From Setophaga petechia (Eukaryota > Chordata > Aves > Passeriformes > Parulidae), in contig JANCRA010000019.1 of NCBI GenBank assembly GCA_024362935.1, forward strand, positions 14,318,501 through 14,382,500: a stretch of DNA of 64,000 nucleotides, given 5' to 3'. A model generated the notes under the pieces. The model did no database searches. It was not told the origin of the DNA and was given only the letters and a program-made list of their open reading frames with translations. Of this stretch, positions 1 through 10,015 are shown piece by piece; within the stretch, counting starts at the first letter, position 1, and each line of letters begins with the position of its first letter. The position numbers and the translations under genes are program-made.

Positions 1-539
1 TACCTTGTAAATTACATGGGACAAAAAAGTTCATTATCAGGCATGCAAAAGGAACCTCCCATTTTTAGAATTTAGTTACATGATCAAATTACATATGCTA
101 AAGCATACAAAACCAACTCTTCAAATGAAGCAAATTCACAATTCTGAAAAGGGAAAAAACTCCAGACAAAACAAAAACTCAAAACAAAAACCTGTGACAG
201 GAACAAGTATATTTCTACATATATCTCTGACAGTTCAACACTGTAAAATGAGCCACTATCCATACACATGTGTAATTCTGCATGTAATGGGATAGGGAAG
301 AGGCTTCCTCTTCCTAACTTCCACACCACAGAAATGACTGGATGTACTACAGAGGCTGCTACTGTCCTATGATATATAGGGTACTTGGCATTGCTGGATG
401 CAGTGTTCAAGGACTCAGGCACTGACCCAGCATGTTTTATCTTACATTCTCTAGTATTGACTATGATGGCAAAAACATTCTGCATTGCTCTGACACCAGC
501 TTGGCTTCTAGGCTGCACCTTCTGAACAAAACACCATTC
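1..539. other. AT-rich non-coding stretch left of the provirus
   Basis: Presumed STAU2 intron downstream of the 9154-9461 exon. No gene or repeat is recognised. A minus-strand open frame runs from a plausible acceptor (TTTTGTTCAG, ending at 522) to a stop at 84-86. Its translation does not resemble any Staufen tail I know and is rich in F, V and L, as expected of chance AT-rich sequence. Confidence 0.5.
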
Positions 540-544
540 TCAGG
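540..544. repeat. 5-bp target-site duplication TCAGG (left copy)
   Basis: TCAGG directly before the TG of the 5' LTR; the identical TCAGG at 8756-8760 directly follows the CA of the 3' LTR. The pair fixes the ends of the provirus to the base. Confidence 0.9.
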
Positions 545-975
545 TGTCCTGGTTCCAGCCAGGAAAGGGTTAACTTTTGCAGTAGCCAGGAGGAGGCATG
601 ACTAGGACCTGGAGGCTATTCTCTAACACCTCACATCACTGCTGCAGGGAGGGAGCCTCTTCAGGGGATAAAGGGGACCCTTTTGGTCAAGCAGTGTGGC
701 AGAGGGAGTGGCTGGGTATTGTCTATTGGTGGGGGGGTCCTGTGTGATTCTTGTACTCTCTGTCACTAATATTGGTCAAATACTTATCTCACGGCTGTTT
801 CCAATAAGTTGTTCTTATCTCAACCTGTGATCTTTGACTTTTGTGCTTCCAATTTTCCTCTGCATCCAGTTTAAGGGGTGGGAGGAGGGGGAGGGAGGAG
901 CAAGTGAGTGGCATGTGGTTTGGAGAGTCTCAGCGGGAGCACTAAATTGGGGACTACGATTCCTAAATCACTACA
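545..975 (+). repeat. 5' LTR of the provirus (431 bp)
   Basis: Starts TGTCCTGGTTCCAGCC and ends CCTAAATCACTACA. It shares start, end and internal blocks with the LTR at 8324-8755: GGGTTAACTTTTGCAG near the start, TTGTTCTTATC.CAACC in the middle, and GTTTGGAGAGT then CACTAAATTGG near the end. It is preceded by TCAGG. I cannot assign a primer-binding site in the bases just after 975 (GCCTTATTGGGCACCCAG). Confidence 0.92.
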
Positions 976-2003
976 GCCTTATTGGGCACCCAGTGTGTGG
1001 CATCAAGGGTTGAGGTAACAACAGATCTGTCCAGAGCAGCTTGGAAACAAATTCAATCTAAGCATTTGTTGCATTAACTCCAGAGCCACTGGTCATAATG
1101 CTGCTTGGTCAGTTCATGTGGTTGTGGTACCTAACCCTGCATTCACATAATCCCCTATATTCCCATATGTGGTCCTTGTGATGTCCTTTTTCAGAGCAGG
1201 GAGAAGGACTGGAGTTGCTTTTTTGCTGTATTATGGGATATCAGTCTATGACCGATCAAGGGCAATGAGCATAATTTTGAAAGTGTATTCAGTGCTGCTC
1301 TCCTACCTTTACTTTAGGCACTGTCTTTGGGAGTCAATTAATAATCACACTCAGTCTGTAGGGGAACAGGGGCAGATGATTTTCCCCAGTCTTTCACCTC
1401 CTTCTCCTCCTTCAGCTGTTACAACAGCTTTTGAGAATTTTGAATTTTCCTTGGATGCTCAGGAAAGCATGTTCTTGTTGCTAAGACTCAATGGTCTCAG
1501 TCCACACCATGTTTAGAGTCAAGAAACAGATTTCTAGGAAGTTCATTCAGAGATCTGCCCCAAGGGTGGACAGTCATGAGTGGCATGAAATGTGGCAAAA
1601 AATGAAGCTTTTTTTTTTGAATTTTCTGCTCCAATGGTTTGGAAGTTCATCCCTGAACCGCTACAGGATCCTGCTAAAGTGACAGAGTATTTGCAAGGAG
1701 CATGCTCTGGCAGCCCAAGAAAGAGGTAACTTATTGCAGTGTGCTGGGCCTGGCTACTCTTTACTGGACACAGTCCAACAGTGGACTGCACCCTCAGGGG
1801 AAAGAGGAAGAAAACAGACCTACAGGCACTGTGGCCTGATTTGCAGTTGAACCCAAGGAATCACCTGTGCCAGTAGTAGTTGTCCCTATACAGAAGAAGA
1901 AATTCAAATCAGCTCACTTAGTAAGGGATAAAGAGGAAGTAGAGCCCTCAAAACAGGAGGAAGAGGCAGGGCCAGATACAATCACCTGATCCCTATTCCC
2001 AGC
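976..2003 (+). pseudogene. 5' internal region of the provirus (leader/gag N-terminal remnant)
   Basis: Lies between the 5' LTR and the first nested LTR. By position it should be the leader and the start of gag. One open frame of 115 codons (1169-1516) remains, but I recognise no matrix or capsid motif in it. The stretch about 1800-1980 is rich in Lys/Glu codons on the plus strand. Function is not assigned from the sequence. Confidence 0.4.
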
Positions 2004-3511
2004 TGTATTGAGTTTGCATGGCCTAGGTTTTGGGGGGGGGTTGGGAGGGAGGGGCTACAAGGGTGGCTTCTATCAGAAGTTGCCAAAAGCTCTCTCTGTG
2101 TCCAGCAGAGCCAATCCCTGGCAGTTCCAAAGATGGATGTGCTGCTGGTCAAGGCTGGGCCAATTAGAAATGGTGGTAACATTTCTGAGAAAACATATTC
2201 AAGAAGAAAGATAAATAAAAAAATGTGTGATTTGAACTGTGGCTGGAAAAGGGTGGAGTGAGAACACATAAGAAAAGCTCTTCAGACAACAAAGTCAGTG
2301 CAGAAGGAGGAGCAGGAGGTGCTCCAGGCACCAGAGCTGGGATTGCTCCACAGCCCATGATGGCCATGGTGAAGCAGCTGTGCCCCTGCAGCTCATGGAG
2401 ATCCACAGGGATGCAGGGATTTGCCTGCAGCCTGTGGAGGAGCCCAACACTGGAGCAGGTGGGTGCCTGAGAGGAGGCTGTGAGCCCATGGGACACCTGT
2501 GGAGGGAGGGACCCTGCTCCTATACTGGAGCAGCCTGGCCTTGAAGGACTGCACTCCATGGAAGAGCCACCCATGCTGCAGCAGTTTGGGCATGGACTGT
2601 TGTCCATGGGATGGAGTCACATTGCAGCAGTTTGGGGAGGACTGCAGCTCATGAGACAGACTCACGCTGGAGAAGTTCATGAAGAAGAGTCTCCTGTGGG
2701 AGGGACCCTACAGTGCAGCAGGGGAACAACTCCTCTCTCTGGGCAGTGGGAGAAGCCACAGGTGATGAACTGACCAAGCTCCCCATTCCCTCTGTCCCTT
2801 TGCTGTCAGTGGGAAGGAAGGAGGGTGAGGGTATGAGAGATGAGGTAATATTTTGCTGAAGCCAAAAGGTTGTTAAGTGAAAGTTGTTGGTTCTGTGTGG
2901 TGTTGTTTGCGTTTTGGATTTGTTCTGGTTGGTTTGTTGGGTGTTGCTGTGAGCTGGGAGAGGGGCAGAGTTGAAGACCTGACCAAAAGGAAGTAGGATG
3001 AGAGGGGAAGAGACAGAAAAGTAGGCGGTCAGGAGATAATGTAATCCCCGAGTACCCTGCCAATGGGAAGGGGGTCAGGGACCACCCCCTAGATGGGAAA
3101 AGGTGTATTTTGTAACCATTCTGTTGGAGGGTGTGTGTGCTTAGCTCTAGAGGAGAGAGGTACACACCTGGCTCAGTTAAATCATTACTAATAAACAGTT
3201 TTCTTTTGCTTTGACAAAAGTTTTTCCCCATTTAATTGTATCTAAAAGTTCATTTCTAGCAGGGGGAAGGTGTTTTCAAGGTTCTTATTCTATTTCTCAT
3301 TATCCTGCTCTGACTTTGTTAGTAAAAAATTCAATGCATATCTCTAAGTTGATAAGCATTGGGGAGTACCTGTTTTGCCCATGATGGTATTTGATGAATG
3401 ATCTCTCCAATACTTACTTCAACTCATGGATCCATCATTATATTTTCTCTCTCCCATCCAGCTGCAGAGGAGAGAGTGGCTTTGGTGGGTACTTGGCATC
3501 TGACCACTACA
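2004..3511 (+). mobile_element. Nested solo LTR, 1508 bp, long avian type
   Basis: An LTR-like unit inserted in the provirus. It starts TGTATTGAGTTTGCATGGCC and ends GACCACTACA, so its ends are inverted (TGTA...TACA). The flanks are CCAGC (1999-2003) and CCAGG (3512-3516), a 5-bp duplication with one change. The body has the features I associate with a common long avian ERV LTR: a G-rich start, the block GTGGCTTCTATCAGAAG.TGCC, repeated 'ctggagcag' phrases around 2440-2720, and the ending ATTATCCTGCTCTGACTTTG then GTGGGTACTTGGCA. The family assignment is from memory. The stretch about 2823-3245 does not fit the family and may be another insert. Confidence 0.75.
2823..3245 (+). mobile_element. 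Possible further insert inside the 2004-3511 LTR
   Basis: This 0.4-kb stretch interrupts the expected LTR sequence between GTCAGTGGGAAGGAAGG and TCTAGCAGGGGGAAGGTG. It has a T/G-rich run, GC-rich middle and an AATAAA (3191-3196) shortly before a T-rich tail, as in a retroviral R-U5. No clear TG/CA ends or target duplication were found, so the boundaries are approximate. Confidence 0.3.
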
Positions 3512-3516
3512 CCAGG

Positions 3517-4440
3517 TGAGCAAAAATACGTCAGCCACCAGCCAGGCAAGCCCCTGGTGACCTGGCTGCTCCTCTGCTGGGATATTGTGTCCCACAGTAT
3601 GAAACTAGCAACTGGAATCCCTGTCACAGGATGCAGGTATTGACAAAGAGATTGGGAAGAGGACAGAAACTCTCAATTTCTGGAAGTGACTCCTGTCAAG
3701 CAGAGGGAAGGGCATTCTCTCAAGGATGATCTAATAGTGTGTCCAAGCAGGTGGAATGCCATTGAGAAAAGAGAGCATTAGCTGTGCTAGAGGTACTTTA
3801 AAGAGCAGCTCTCTGTAGGTCCAGAGTACACAGTCCATGTGGTGGAAATTTGTGCAGAGCATGCTATCATCATATGCCATTGAAATTAATGGCAAAGAAA
3901 GGAGAACAAACAGTGCTTCAGGTGACTACCTGACTCTGGCAATATGAAGATAATGTTTTTGCCTCACTACCAACCTGCGCCTCAGCTGTGAAAGACTGTC
4001 CAAGATGGCAGACAGATCTGAAAGACCTGAACAAGCTAGAGAGGACATGGCTATGGTCCCATGGCCCACCAGTATGGACCAGAGTCCTTGCAATTGGTAG
4101 CAAGGGCCCCCTGCTTGAGAGAGAGGGTGCACACCACAAGGTAGCCTGTGATTTTACTTGCATGACCATAGAAAGGACGTGAGGAAGTGGAATGGAAAAC
4201 CCACCTGTGCCCTAGCAGCATGGGTACATGATTTGAGAGGAAGAAAAACCACCACAGAAAATCCTTCAAGGATAAATGCTACTCCAGTTTCCAGCAAACA
4301 AATAGTCAGACAGAACAAGAGGGCTGATGTTGCTTGAATCCACTTGAAGTACCCTCAGTTCAAATTTGTGAACAACAAATACCATGACCAGAACTGGAGG
4401 GGTCCTGACTCCAGCAAGGTGGAGGAAAGGGACAATCAGA
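3517..4440 (+). pseudogene. Probable gag remnant of the provirus
   Basis: Between the nested LTR and the protease motif, where gag belongs. The longest frames (such as 3398-3643, which enters from the LTR) are short and broken by stops and shifts. Trp- and Cys-containing segments such as TWLLLCWDIVSHSM are compatible with a capsid region. No CCHC zinc knuckle was seen. The call rests mainly on position. Confidence 0.4.
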
Positions 4441-4632
4441 TCTCTTGGATTGTGTAGATCTGATGGCTTGGCACACCAGACCCACAGGAGTTTTAGGCTT
4501 TACTTGACACCAGTGCACCACGTACCCTCATGCTACCAAGATAAGTAGGGGCAGAATCCATCTGTGTTTCTGGAGTGACAGGGGATCCCAAGAGCTGCCT
4601 GTACTGGAAGGTGTACTGAACCTGACTGGTAT
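4441..4632 (+). pseudogene. Retroviral aspartic protease remnant
   Basis: The frame at 4500-4517 reads LLDTSA, the active-site signature of retroviral proteases (L-L-D-T/S-G/S-A), followed by RTL. The frame is then shifted. Reading resembling the protease stops at about 4632, where another LTR was inserted, and resumes after 6656 with a segment containing CILGIDYL (about 6694-6717). The gene is dead. Confidence 0.65.
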
Positions 4633-6656
4633 TGTGAGAGACTGGAGGAAATTGCTTGCTCAAAACATTTTGGGGGTGCATGTGGGCAAAGGGGCAGGTT
4701 GGGCCTTGCCCTGGTGGGGCAGTGCCCTGCTCCACACACCCCATCCTCTAAAGCCTGCATCCCAGCCCCACAGTGACTGCCAGTCACGGGCACACTGGAG
4801 GCAATGCTTCTCATCCCATCTCTGAAGCCCTAACCCAACTCCTGAGTGGCTGCCAGACCAGAAGTCTCACCTGGAGGAAGGGCCCAGGAAAGCCAAAAGG
4901 TACTTAAGCCAGGACCCCAGGCAAGCACATATCTTGACCCTACCTTCCCCTGGATTTTATATCAGCTGAAAAACCACTGGAAGCAAGAAGTGGTAGCTAC
5001 ATTCATTCTTTTCTGCATCTTTTCTCTCTTTCTCTTTCCTCTCCTTCTTATAATGCCTTCTTCTCAAAGTTTGAGTAACTTAAACTTGGATTAGTTGGAG
5101 TTTGCTTAATTGATCAGGCTTAGAGTTTGCTAAGTTAAGGCTTGGCAAAATGTTTTATGTTGATTCAATGTTGCTCTAAACTTTTGCTTAAGTTCTCTGA
5201 TTTTCTGAAATTTGCCAGTAAAGTTTTTATTGTTTTCATCTTTTGAGAACACCTTGTTGGTATTTCTCCTTTGCATCTGTGGTGGTTTCACAGGAAATAT
5301 TTTTTTGGGGATTTCTGGGATATGCTGTGGTCAGGCCAATGGGTGCTCAGATTTTAATATTAGCACCTGGTGTGGCCACTGGGGATGTTTTGACACGCCT
5401 CTGAGAACACACACACACACACACATGGGTTAAAAGCAGGGCTCTCCCCGCTCAGAGCTCTCTTTGAATTTCCAGCGGGAAGCATTGGATCTCTCCCCTG
5501 GCCCAGCTGCTAGCGGGGCTGGGGGAGGAGAAAGCCATGTGGCCCTGGGAGAGATAGGCCTGGCCTCCCCTGAGGGCGGAAGGGTGGAAGAGAGAGAGAG
5601 AGAGAGAGACCCCAGGAGCCATTGGACAGCCCCCCCGCCGGAGAGAGCGGGAGAGAGAGAGCGCACCATGCCTGGGACTGTTATGTTGAAATGTGATTTC
5701 ATGTGCTGCTGCAGCGAAAGGGGGTGCGGCGCAGCGAGGAGTCCAGCCACTTGTAAGAGCTTTTAACCCTTTGTGGACAATGAAAACTTTACAGAACATT
5801 GACCCTCCCTAGAAGAGAGATAAAAGTAGAGGATGAAGAAGGAAATGGGCCAGTGATGAAGGTCTGGCCAAGTGAGAGAGATGTTGGAGGAATGGTGAAG
5901 ATGGAGTGGCATTTTTGCTGGACTCTTTTTTGTATAGCCATGGACTGTTTCCTTGTGATACAGAGACTGCATTCCAGGGGGAAGCAAGGCCTCAGAACCT
6001 CAGAAGGGTTCAGTGTGGGTACCCCTCGGCCCCAGGGGGTGAAAAAATGTGGGGGGTCAGAGGTCCTGAAGGAGAGACTGTGCCCTTTTCGGAATGAGAC
6101 AAGGCATCCTTAAAAGGAACCCTAGAAGCAGCCCTGGTCTCCATGAACAGTGGTGAGAGCACTGGGCATGGAAGGAAGATGTCACAATGGCAAAAGGATC
6201 TCCGGGCGGTGCTAAGTGTTGACAAGAAGTCCATGGCACAAGGAAGGACTCCTTCTACTCTTGATGAACTGAGGATTTGATTATCTAAAGGGTGGTTGCC
6301 AGACCAAGAGTTGGTGATTTGGGAAATGTAAATGTGTTGGGAATTTGGTGGGAGGAGGAGGGGGAGTGTTTCTGTGCAGTTTTCATTTTCCTTGTATTTT
6401 CTTTTTTTTTTTTTTTTTCCTCTTGGTAGTTTAGTTTTTGTAGTTTAGTTAATAAAGATTTTTTCCTTTCCCCTAAGTAGGAGCCTGCTTCGCTTATTCC
6501 GGGTACCATCTCACAGCAGACGCCAGGGAGAGGGAATTTTCATGGAGGCACTGGCATTGTGCCAGTGTCAAACCATGACAGCATCTAATTCAGGGTACAT
6601 AAAAAAACCTGCAAGCCCTTTTAAAAGACTTGTTGAGTGAGTTCTGGGGTCTTGCA
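4633..6656 (+). mobile_element. Outer nested LTR interrupting the protease, itself carrying another LTR
   Basis: Candidate solo LTR of about 716 bp net. It begins TGTGAGAGACTGG and ends GGGGTCTTGCA, with flanks GGTAT (4628-4632) and GGAAT (6657-6661), a 5-bp duplication with one change. It interrupts the protease frame, which resumes directly after the right flank; this independently supports the boundaries. The 3' part includes AGTAAAGTTTTTATTGTTTTC, typical of a retroviral poly(A) region. It is split by the 5278-6580 LTR. The ends are my best reading, not certain. Confidence 0.55.
5278..6580 (+). mobile_element. Inner nested solo LTR, 1303 bp
   Basis: Starts TGTGGTGGTTTCACAGG and ends GTGTCAAACCATGACA, with a perfect 5-bp duplication GCATC at 5273-5277 and 6581-6585. 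It contains a (CA)n run (5408-5423), a TTAAAAG possible TATA box (about 5430), a (GA)n run (5589-5609), a T-rich run and AATAAA at 6451-6456 before a GC-rich U5-like end. It sits inside the 4633-6656 element and is therefore younger than it. If the first T is shared with the target, the duplication could be read as the 6-mer GCATCT. Confidence 0.85.
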
Positions 6657-6661
6657 GGAAT

Positions 6662-7566
6662 GAATGGCAAAACCACCCCACTGTGGGCCAGAGGCCTTCT
6701 GCATCCTTGGCATAGACTACCTCAGGAGTGGGTATTTCAAGGACCCAAAAGGACATGCAGTACACCTGGAACCAACTGCCCAGGGGTGGAAGCACATTCC
6801 CACCATTTCCCATGGAATGATCCAGACTGCACTGGAAGAAAGTGAGGCTACATAACACTTGCAATATATTGATGACATCATTGTGTGGGGCAACAAAGCA
6901 GAGGAAGTTTTTGAGAAAGTGGAGAAGATAATCCAAATCCTCTTGAAGGCTGGTTTTGCCTTAAAGCAAAGTAAGGTCACAGACCTGCCAGGAAACCCAG
7001 GCTTTAGGAATAAAATGCTAAGATGGATATAATCAGATTCTAATGGCCATGGTCAGCAAAATAGCATCTATGTTCCCACCAACCATCAAGAAGCAAATAT
7101 AGGGTTTCCTAGGAGCTGTGGGGCTTTTGGAGAATGCATATTCCAGAGCTCAATCAGATTGAAAGCCCTCTATATCTTATGATGCAGAAGATGAATTATT
7201 TTAAGAGGGGTCCTGAAAAACAAGCTTCTGAACAAATTAAGGAAGAGATTGTTAATGCAATAGCTCTAGGGTCAGACAGGACAGGACAAGATGTGAAAAC
7301 TGGGTTTTATACTGTAGCTGGGGAGAATGGTCCTTCCTGGAGTCTCTGCCAAAAAGTACCAGGGGACACTGGAGGATGACTCCTGGGATTCTGGAGTTGG
7401 GCATACAAAGGATCCAAGGCCTGCTACACAACTGAAAAAGGGATACTGGCCTCTCAAAAAGGGGTTCAAGCTGTTTCAGAAGTGACTGGCACTGAAGGAC
7501 AGCTTCTTCTGGCACCCTGACTGCCAGTGCTGGGCTGTGTGTTTCAAGAGAAAGTCTCTTCCACAT
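6662..7566 (+). pseudogene. Broken pol remnant: end of protease, RT palm, connection
   Basis: Three frames carry it. 6694-6752 resembles the protease C-terminus (CILGIDYL). From 6755 the frame jumps straight to the middle of reverse transcriptase (QYTWN..P then QGWKH), so the RT fingers are deleted. YIDDIIVWGN at 6865-6894 is the catalytic palm motif (YxDD). 7134-7379 is an 81-codon open piece matching the RT connection/RNase H start (SPLYL, GPEKQASEQIK). A degraded RNase H-like tail goes to about 7530. Stops and frameshifts throughout mean no protein can be made. Confidence 0.8.
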
Positions 7567-7874
7567 GTCATGCCACTAATGCTACATAAAGTGAGTGAAC
7601 TGCACTGATCCTCTAGTGAGCTTGAATAGGAAATCCTAAAAGCTCAGGGATCTTGGAAATCATCATGAACTACCTCCAGGGGTTTAGATTTTTGGGTGAG
7701 AACAGTCTGTGCTGTTGAATTGGGTAACATTGGTTGCTGAATGATACTGTATGCCATAACTGTTATGTACAAGGAGTATGGACTGCTCCAGGTGCACCAG
7801 TAGTGAACTCGTGATGCAGCCTGCAACCAGCTGACAGCAAACCAGCCCTCCTGACCTGGAAGACATCTATCATG
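7567..7874 (+). other. Unassigned proviral sequence after RNase H
   Basis: Between the pol remnant and the next nested LTR. It is far too short for integrase plus env and none of their motifs is visible, so a large deletion is inferred here. A few short CTCCAG-containing words recur, but nothing is identifiable. Confidence 0.45.
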
Positions 7875-8168
7875 TGTCGCCCTGTTCTTCTAAGTTCTTC
7901 TAAGCCTTCTGATGTTTACATTTTTGTAATGGACTTTTGCATACACTTTTCATGTAAATAATGATTGTTTTGCATTCCTTTCTGGAGGAGAAGAAATTTG
8001 ATGGACTGTTGGTTTGACCAGTGTGGCTGGAGAGGTGGCATTTTCATCCTCCAATCCATGGTCACTTTTGAAAGTCTACAAATATTGGAATTTGAAAATA
8101 AACTTTCTTCTTTTTACCTTGGATGTTTCAGCTTGTGCGTGTCATTCATTTTGTGTTCTATTGCGACA
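7875..8168 (+). mobile_element. Nested short solo LTR, 294 bp
   Basis: Begins TGTCGCCCTGTTCTTC and ends TTCTATTGCGACA, giving a perfect 6-bp inverted end pair TGTCGC/GCGACA. It contains AATAAA (8097-8102) about 70 bp before the end and the block CAGCTTGTGCGTGTCATTC that I associate with short avian ERV LTRs. The flanks (TCATG left, TCAGTG right) resemble each other but are not a clean duplication. Confidence 0.7.
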
Positions 8169-8323
8169 TCAGTGGATAGAACCCACAGCCATGGACTAAG
8201 TGAACTCAACAGACATCTTGGAGGAACAGCCATTGACTAGGGAAATGATACCTCTGCTTGTATATACAATTGGAATGTGTAGGATCTGGGCATGCACGAT
8301 GGTATAGAACAAGGTGTGGATAA
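8169..8323 (+). other. Proviral sequence just before the 3' LTR
   Basis: Short leftover of the provirus 3' end. The bases just before the LTR (AGAACAAGGTGTGGATAA) are moderately purine-rich and may be a decayed polypurine tract. Confidence 0.4.
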
Positions 8324-8755
8324 TGTCCTGGTTCTGGCCAGGACAGGGTTAACTTTTGCAGTTGCCAGGAGGGGCCATGGCCAGGACCTGCACATTATTC
8401 TATACCACCTCATGTCGTTGCCATGTCTGGGGAAGGGAGTCTTTTCCAGTTGAGTAAGCATGGCAGAGGGCACTGTCAGGTATTGGCTGTTCTCAGGGGG
8501 TTTCCATGGGAATTGTTCATTTCTTCTACCCTCTGTCATTTGCATTGTTGCTGTTACTGTTCTTTTCCTTATCCCATTGCTGTTTCTAGTAAATTGTTCT
8601 TATCACAACCCATGACATTTACTTTTTTTGTTTCCAATTCTCCTCTCCAGCCCACCACAAGGGGAGATGGGAGTGGGGAGAGTGAGTGAGTGGCACTGGT
8701 TTGGAGAGTGTCAGAGGGACACTAAATTGGATAGTACCATTCCTAAACCAAAACA
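8324..8755 (+). repeat. 3' LTR of the provirus (432 bp)
   Basis: Starts TGTCCTGGTTCTGGCC and ends CCTAAACCAAAACA, followed by the TCAGG duplicate. Nearly the same length as the 5' LTR but with many substitutions; the middle block (about 8479-8550) is particularly unlike the 5' copy. It ends 398 bp before the STAU2 exon at 9154-9461 and points towards it on the opposite strand. Confidence 0.93.
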
Positions 8756-8760
8756 TCAGG

Positions 8761-9153
8761 TTACATTTGAGAGGTGAAGGGTGGGAAGCAAAGAAACTAC
8801 TTGAATGACCTGGCCTAGAAGACAAATGCCAAGGTAAGGCGGCGCATCAATTGCTTCTGGATCAGAGTCAAAGGGAGAAACCAAGAGGTGAAGACTCTCA
8901 AAGAAGTGCAAGTTAAAAGCATAATTTAAGCCTGTAATTATTTAAGGAGAAGAGACATAAGAGATAAAGATGGCCTGCGGTCAGGTAAATGTAAGGTGGA
9001 AATCTGTATCTCCTGGACCCAGAAACTGCCTCAGACACCAGCTAATTTTACAAGATAAGTTACATGCATGCCCACATTCAAGAGGGCAAGAGTGAAACCT
9101 TGATGGCAATGCTACGATTCTGGCTGAAGAGCTTCATTTTCCCCCTCCCATAC
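8761..9153 (-). other. STAU2 intron flank downstream of the swapping-motif exon
   Basis: Between the provirus and the exon donor at 9153. It includes 13 codons of read-through with a stop at 9112-9114. No AATAAA was seen on the minus strand here, so a short terminal exon is not supported by a poly(A) signal. Confidence 0.6.
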
Positions 9154-9461
9154 CTGAAAGCCTTGAATCCTTGCCAAATATTCCAGCTGTTTTGAAGGCT
9201 GCACTGTAGAACAGGGGGAAGCAGGAGATATTCCTTTTAGACCTATGGCTTCGGCAGTTGGGGACGTTCCATTCATGAGAAGTTCCCTGGCAATGGTGGC
9301 CGTGCTATTTGTGGTAGGAGATATGCTGAAGAAAGAGCTAGAAGTCTGGCTCATTTCTTTGGATGGCATATAGCTTACAGTGGTACCAGGGGCTGATTTG
9401 TTGCGGCTTGCTTCCATCTCTTGATATACATCAGGAGAGAGATGGAGTATTCCCTTTGGTG
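9154..9461 (-). CDS. STAU2: STAU2 exon: tubulin-binding / Staufen-swapping region
   Basis: A 308-bp exon (2 bases plus 102 codons). It begins (T)PKGILHLSPDVYQEMEASR, passes through a serine- and threonine-rich stretch (SSSFFSISPTTNSTATI), then ARELLMNGTSPTAEAIGLKG and ends at PSKQLEYLARIQGFQ. The ARELL..GTSPTAE block matches the Staufen-swapping motif, which in Staufen-1 packs against dsRBD5 for dimerisation; the wider region is the tubulin-binding domain. The acceptor is TTGTTTTCAG|CACC at 9462/9461 and the donor TTTCAG|GTATGG at 9154/9153. If the donor is not used, the frame runs 13 more codons to a stop at 9112-9114. The normal final exon (the degenerate dsRBD5 tail) was not found to the left. 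Confidence 0.95.
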
Positions 9462-10015
9462 CTGAAAACAAAACCAAAGATCATTCTCATTACTTTAGAA
9501 TGGGTTTGACATGTAGACAATTTTCATTAGCATATTTTACAGTGAAAAACAAAGTAAGAATTTAGAAGCAGTATATATTTTTTTTTACAGTAACCGTAAA
9601 TGAAGTCACCTAATATATTTAGAAACTAAGCAGATCTGAAGGGGCCCTCTTCTTCCTCTTCCCCAACTCTTTTTAAAATGGTACAAACCTTTACTTTAAA
9701 CTGTGGTTAGCATAGAACACACAATATGAACAAAAAATGTTTGGAGACCTAAAAACCATGAGGAACAGATGTTACTTCAAAATAGCAGCACAATAATTAT
9801 TTCCCTACATTCTTCTATCTCTTATCTGATTCAATAATTTAGGCTCTTTTTTTCACAAATAATTGAAACTAGTCTATATCAGCACCGTTGCCACCAGAAG
9901 TAGTTCAGTTTTTTTCTCCCACCTACAGCTGGTGTTTGTACTCCCCAGCTACTCTCTTGTCAGCACCAGCACCTATAGGCCCATGTAGGGATGTCCATGA
10001 GACTGAGCTGCTAGA

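Larger units (their letters stand above)
545..8755 (+). mobile_element. Ancient endogenous retrovirus, antisense to STAU2, with nested LTRs
   Basis: A complete but dead provirus bounded by two direct LTRs (545-975 and 8324-8755). Both LTRs begin TGTCCTGGTT and run TG...CA, and the whole is flanked by a perfect 5-bp target duplication, TCAGG, at 540-544 and 8756-8760. Inside, in order, are a probable gag area (about 3530-4440), a protease active-site remnant (LLDTSA at 4500-4517), and a reverse transcriptase piece with YIDD at 6865-6876 plus its connection region to about 7530. No integrase or env could be recognised. All frames carry stops and shifts. The 5-bp duplication suits a class III (ERVL-like) element better than a 6-bp ERVK-like one. 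About 3.8 kb of the span is later LTR insertions. The LTRs differ at many sites, so the insertion is old. Confidence 0.92.

Noticed and set aside
84..521. Minus-strand 145-codon frame with a plausible acceptor, in phase with the 9154-9461 exon: possible alternative last STAU2 exon
   Set aside because: The translation does not resemble any Staufen tail I know, is rich in F/V/L as in AT-rich chance frames, and no poly(A) signal supports it. Kept only as a note.
976..1010. Primer-binding site after the 5' LTR
   Set aside because: The bases TTGGGCACCCAGTGTGTGG look like a decayed primer site, but I could not match them to a specific tRNA, so none is annotated.
5430..5799. Overlapping frames of 100-115 codons on both strands at 5430-5799
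   Set aside because: They fall in the GC-rich, (GA)n-containing middle of the 1303-bp LTR; the long frames reflect composition.
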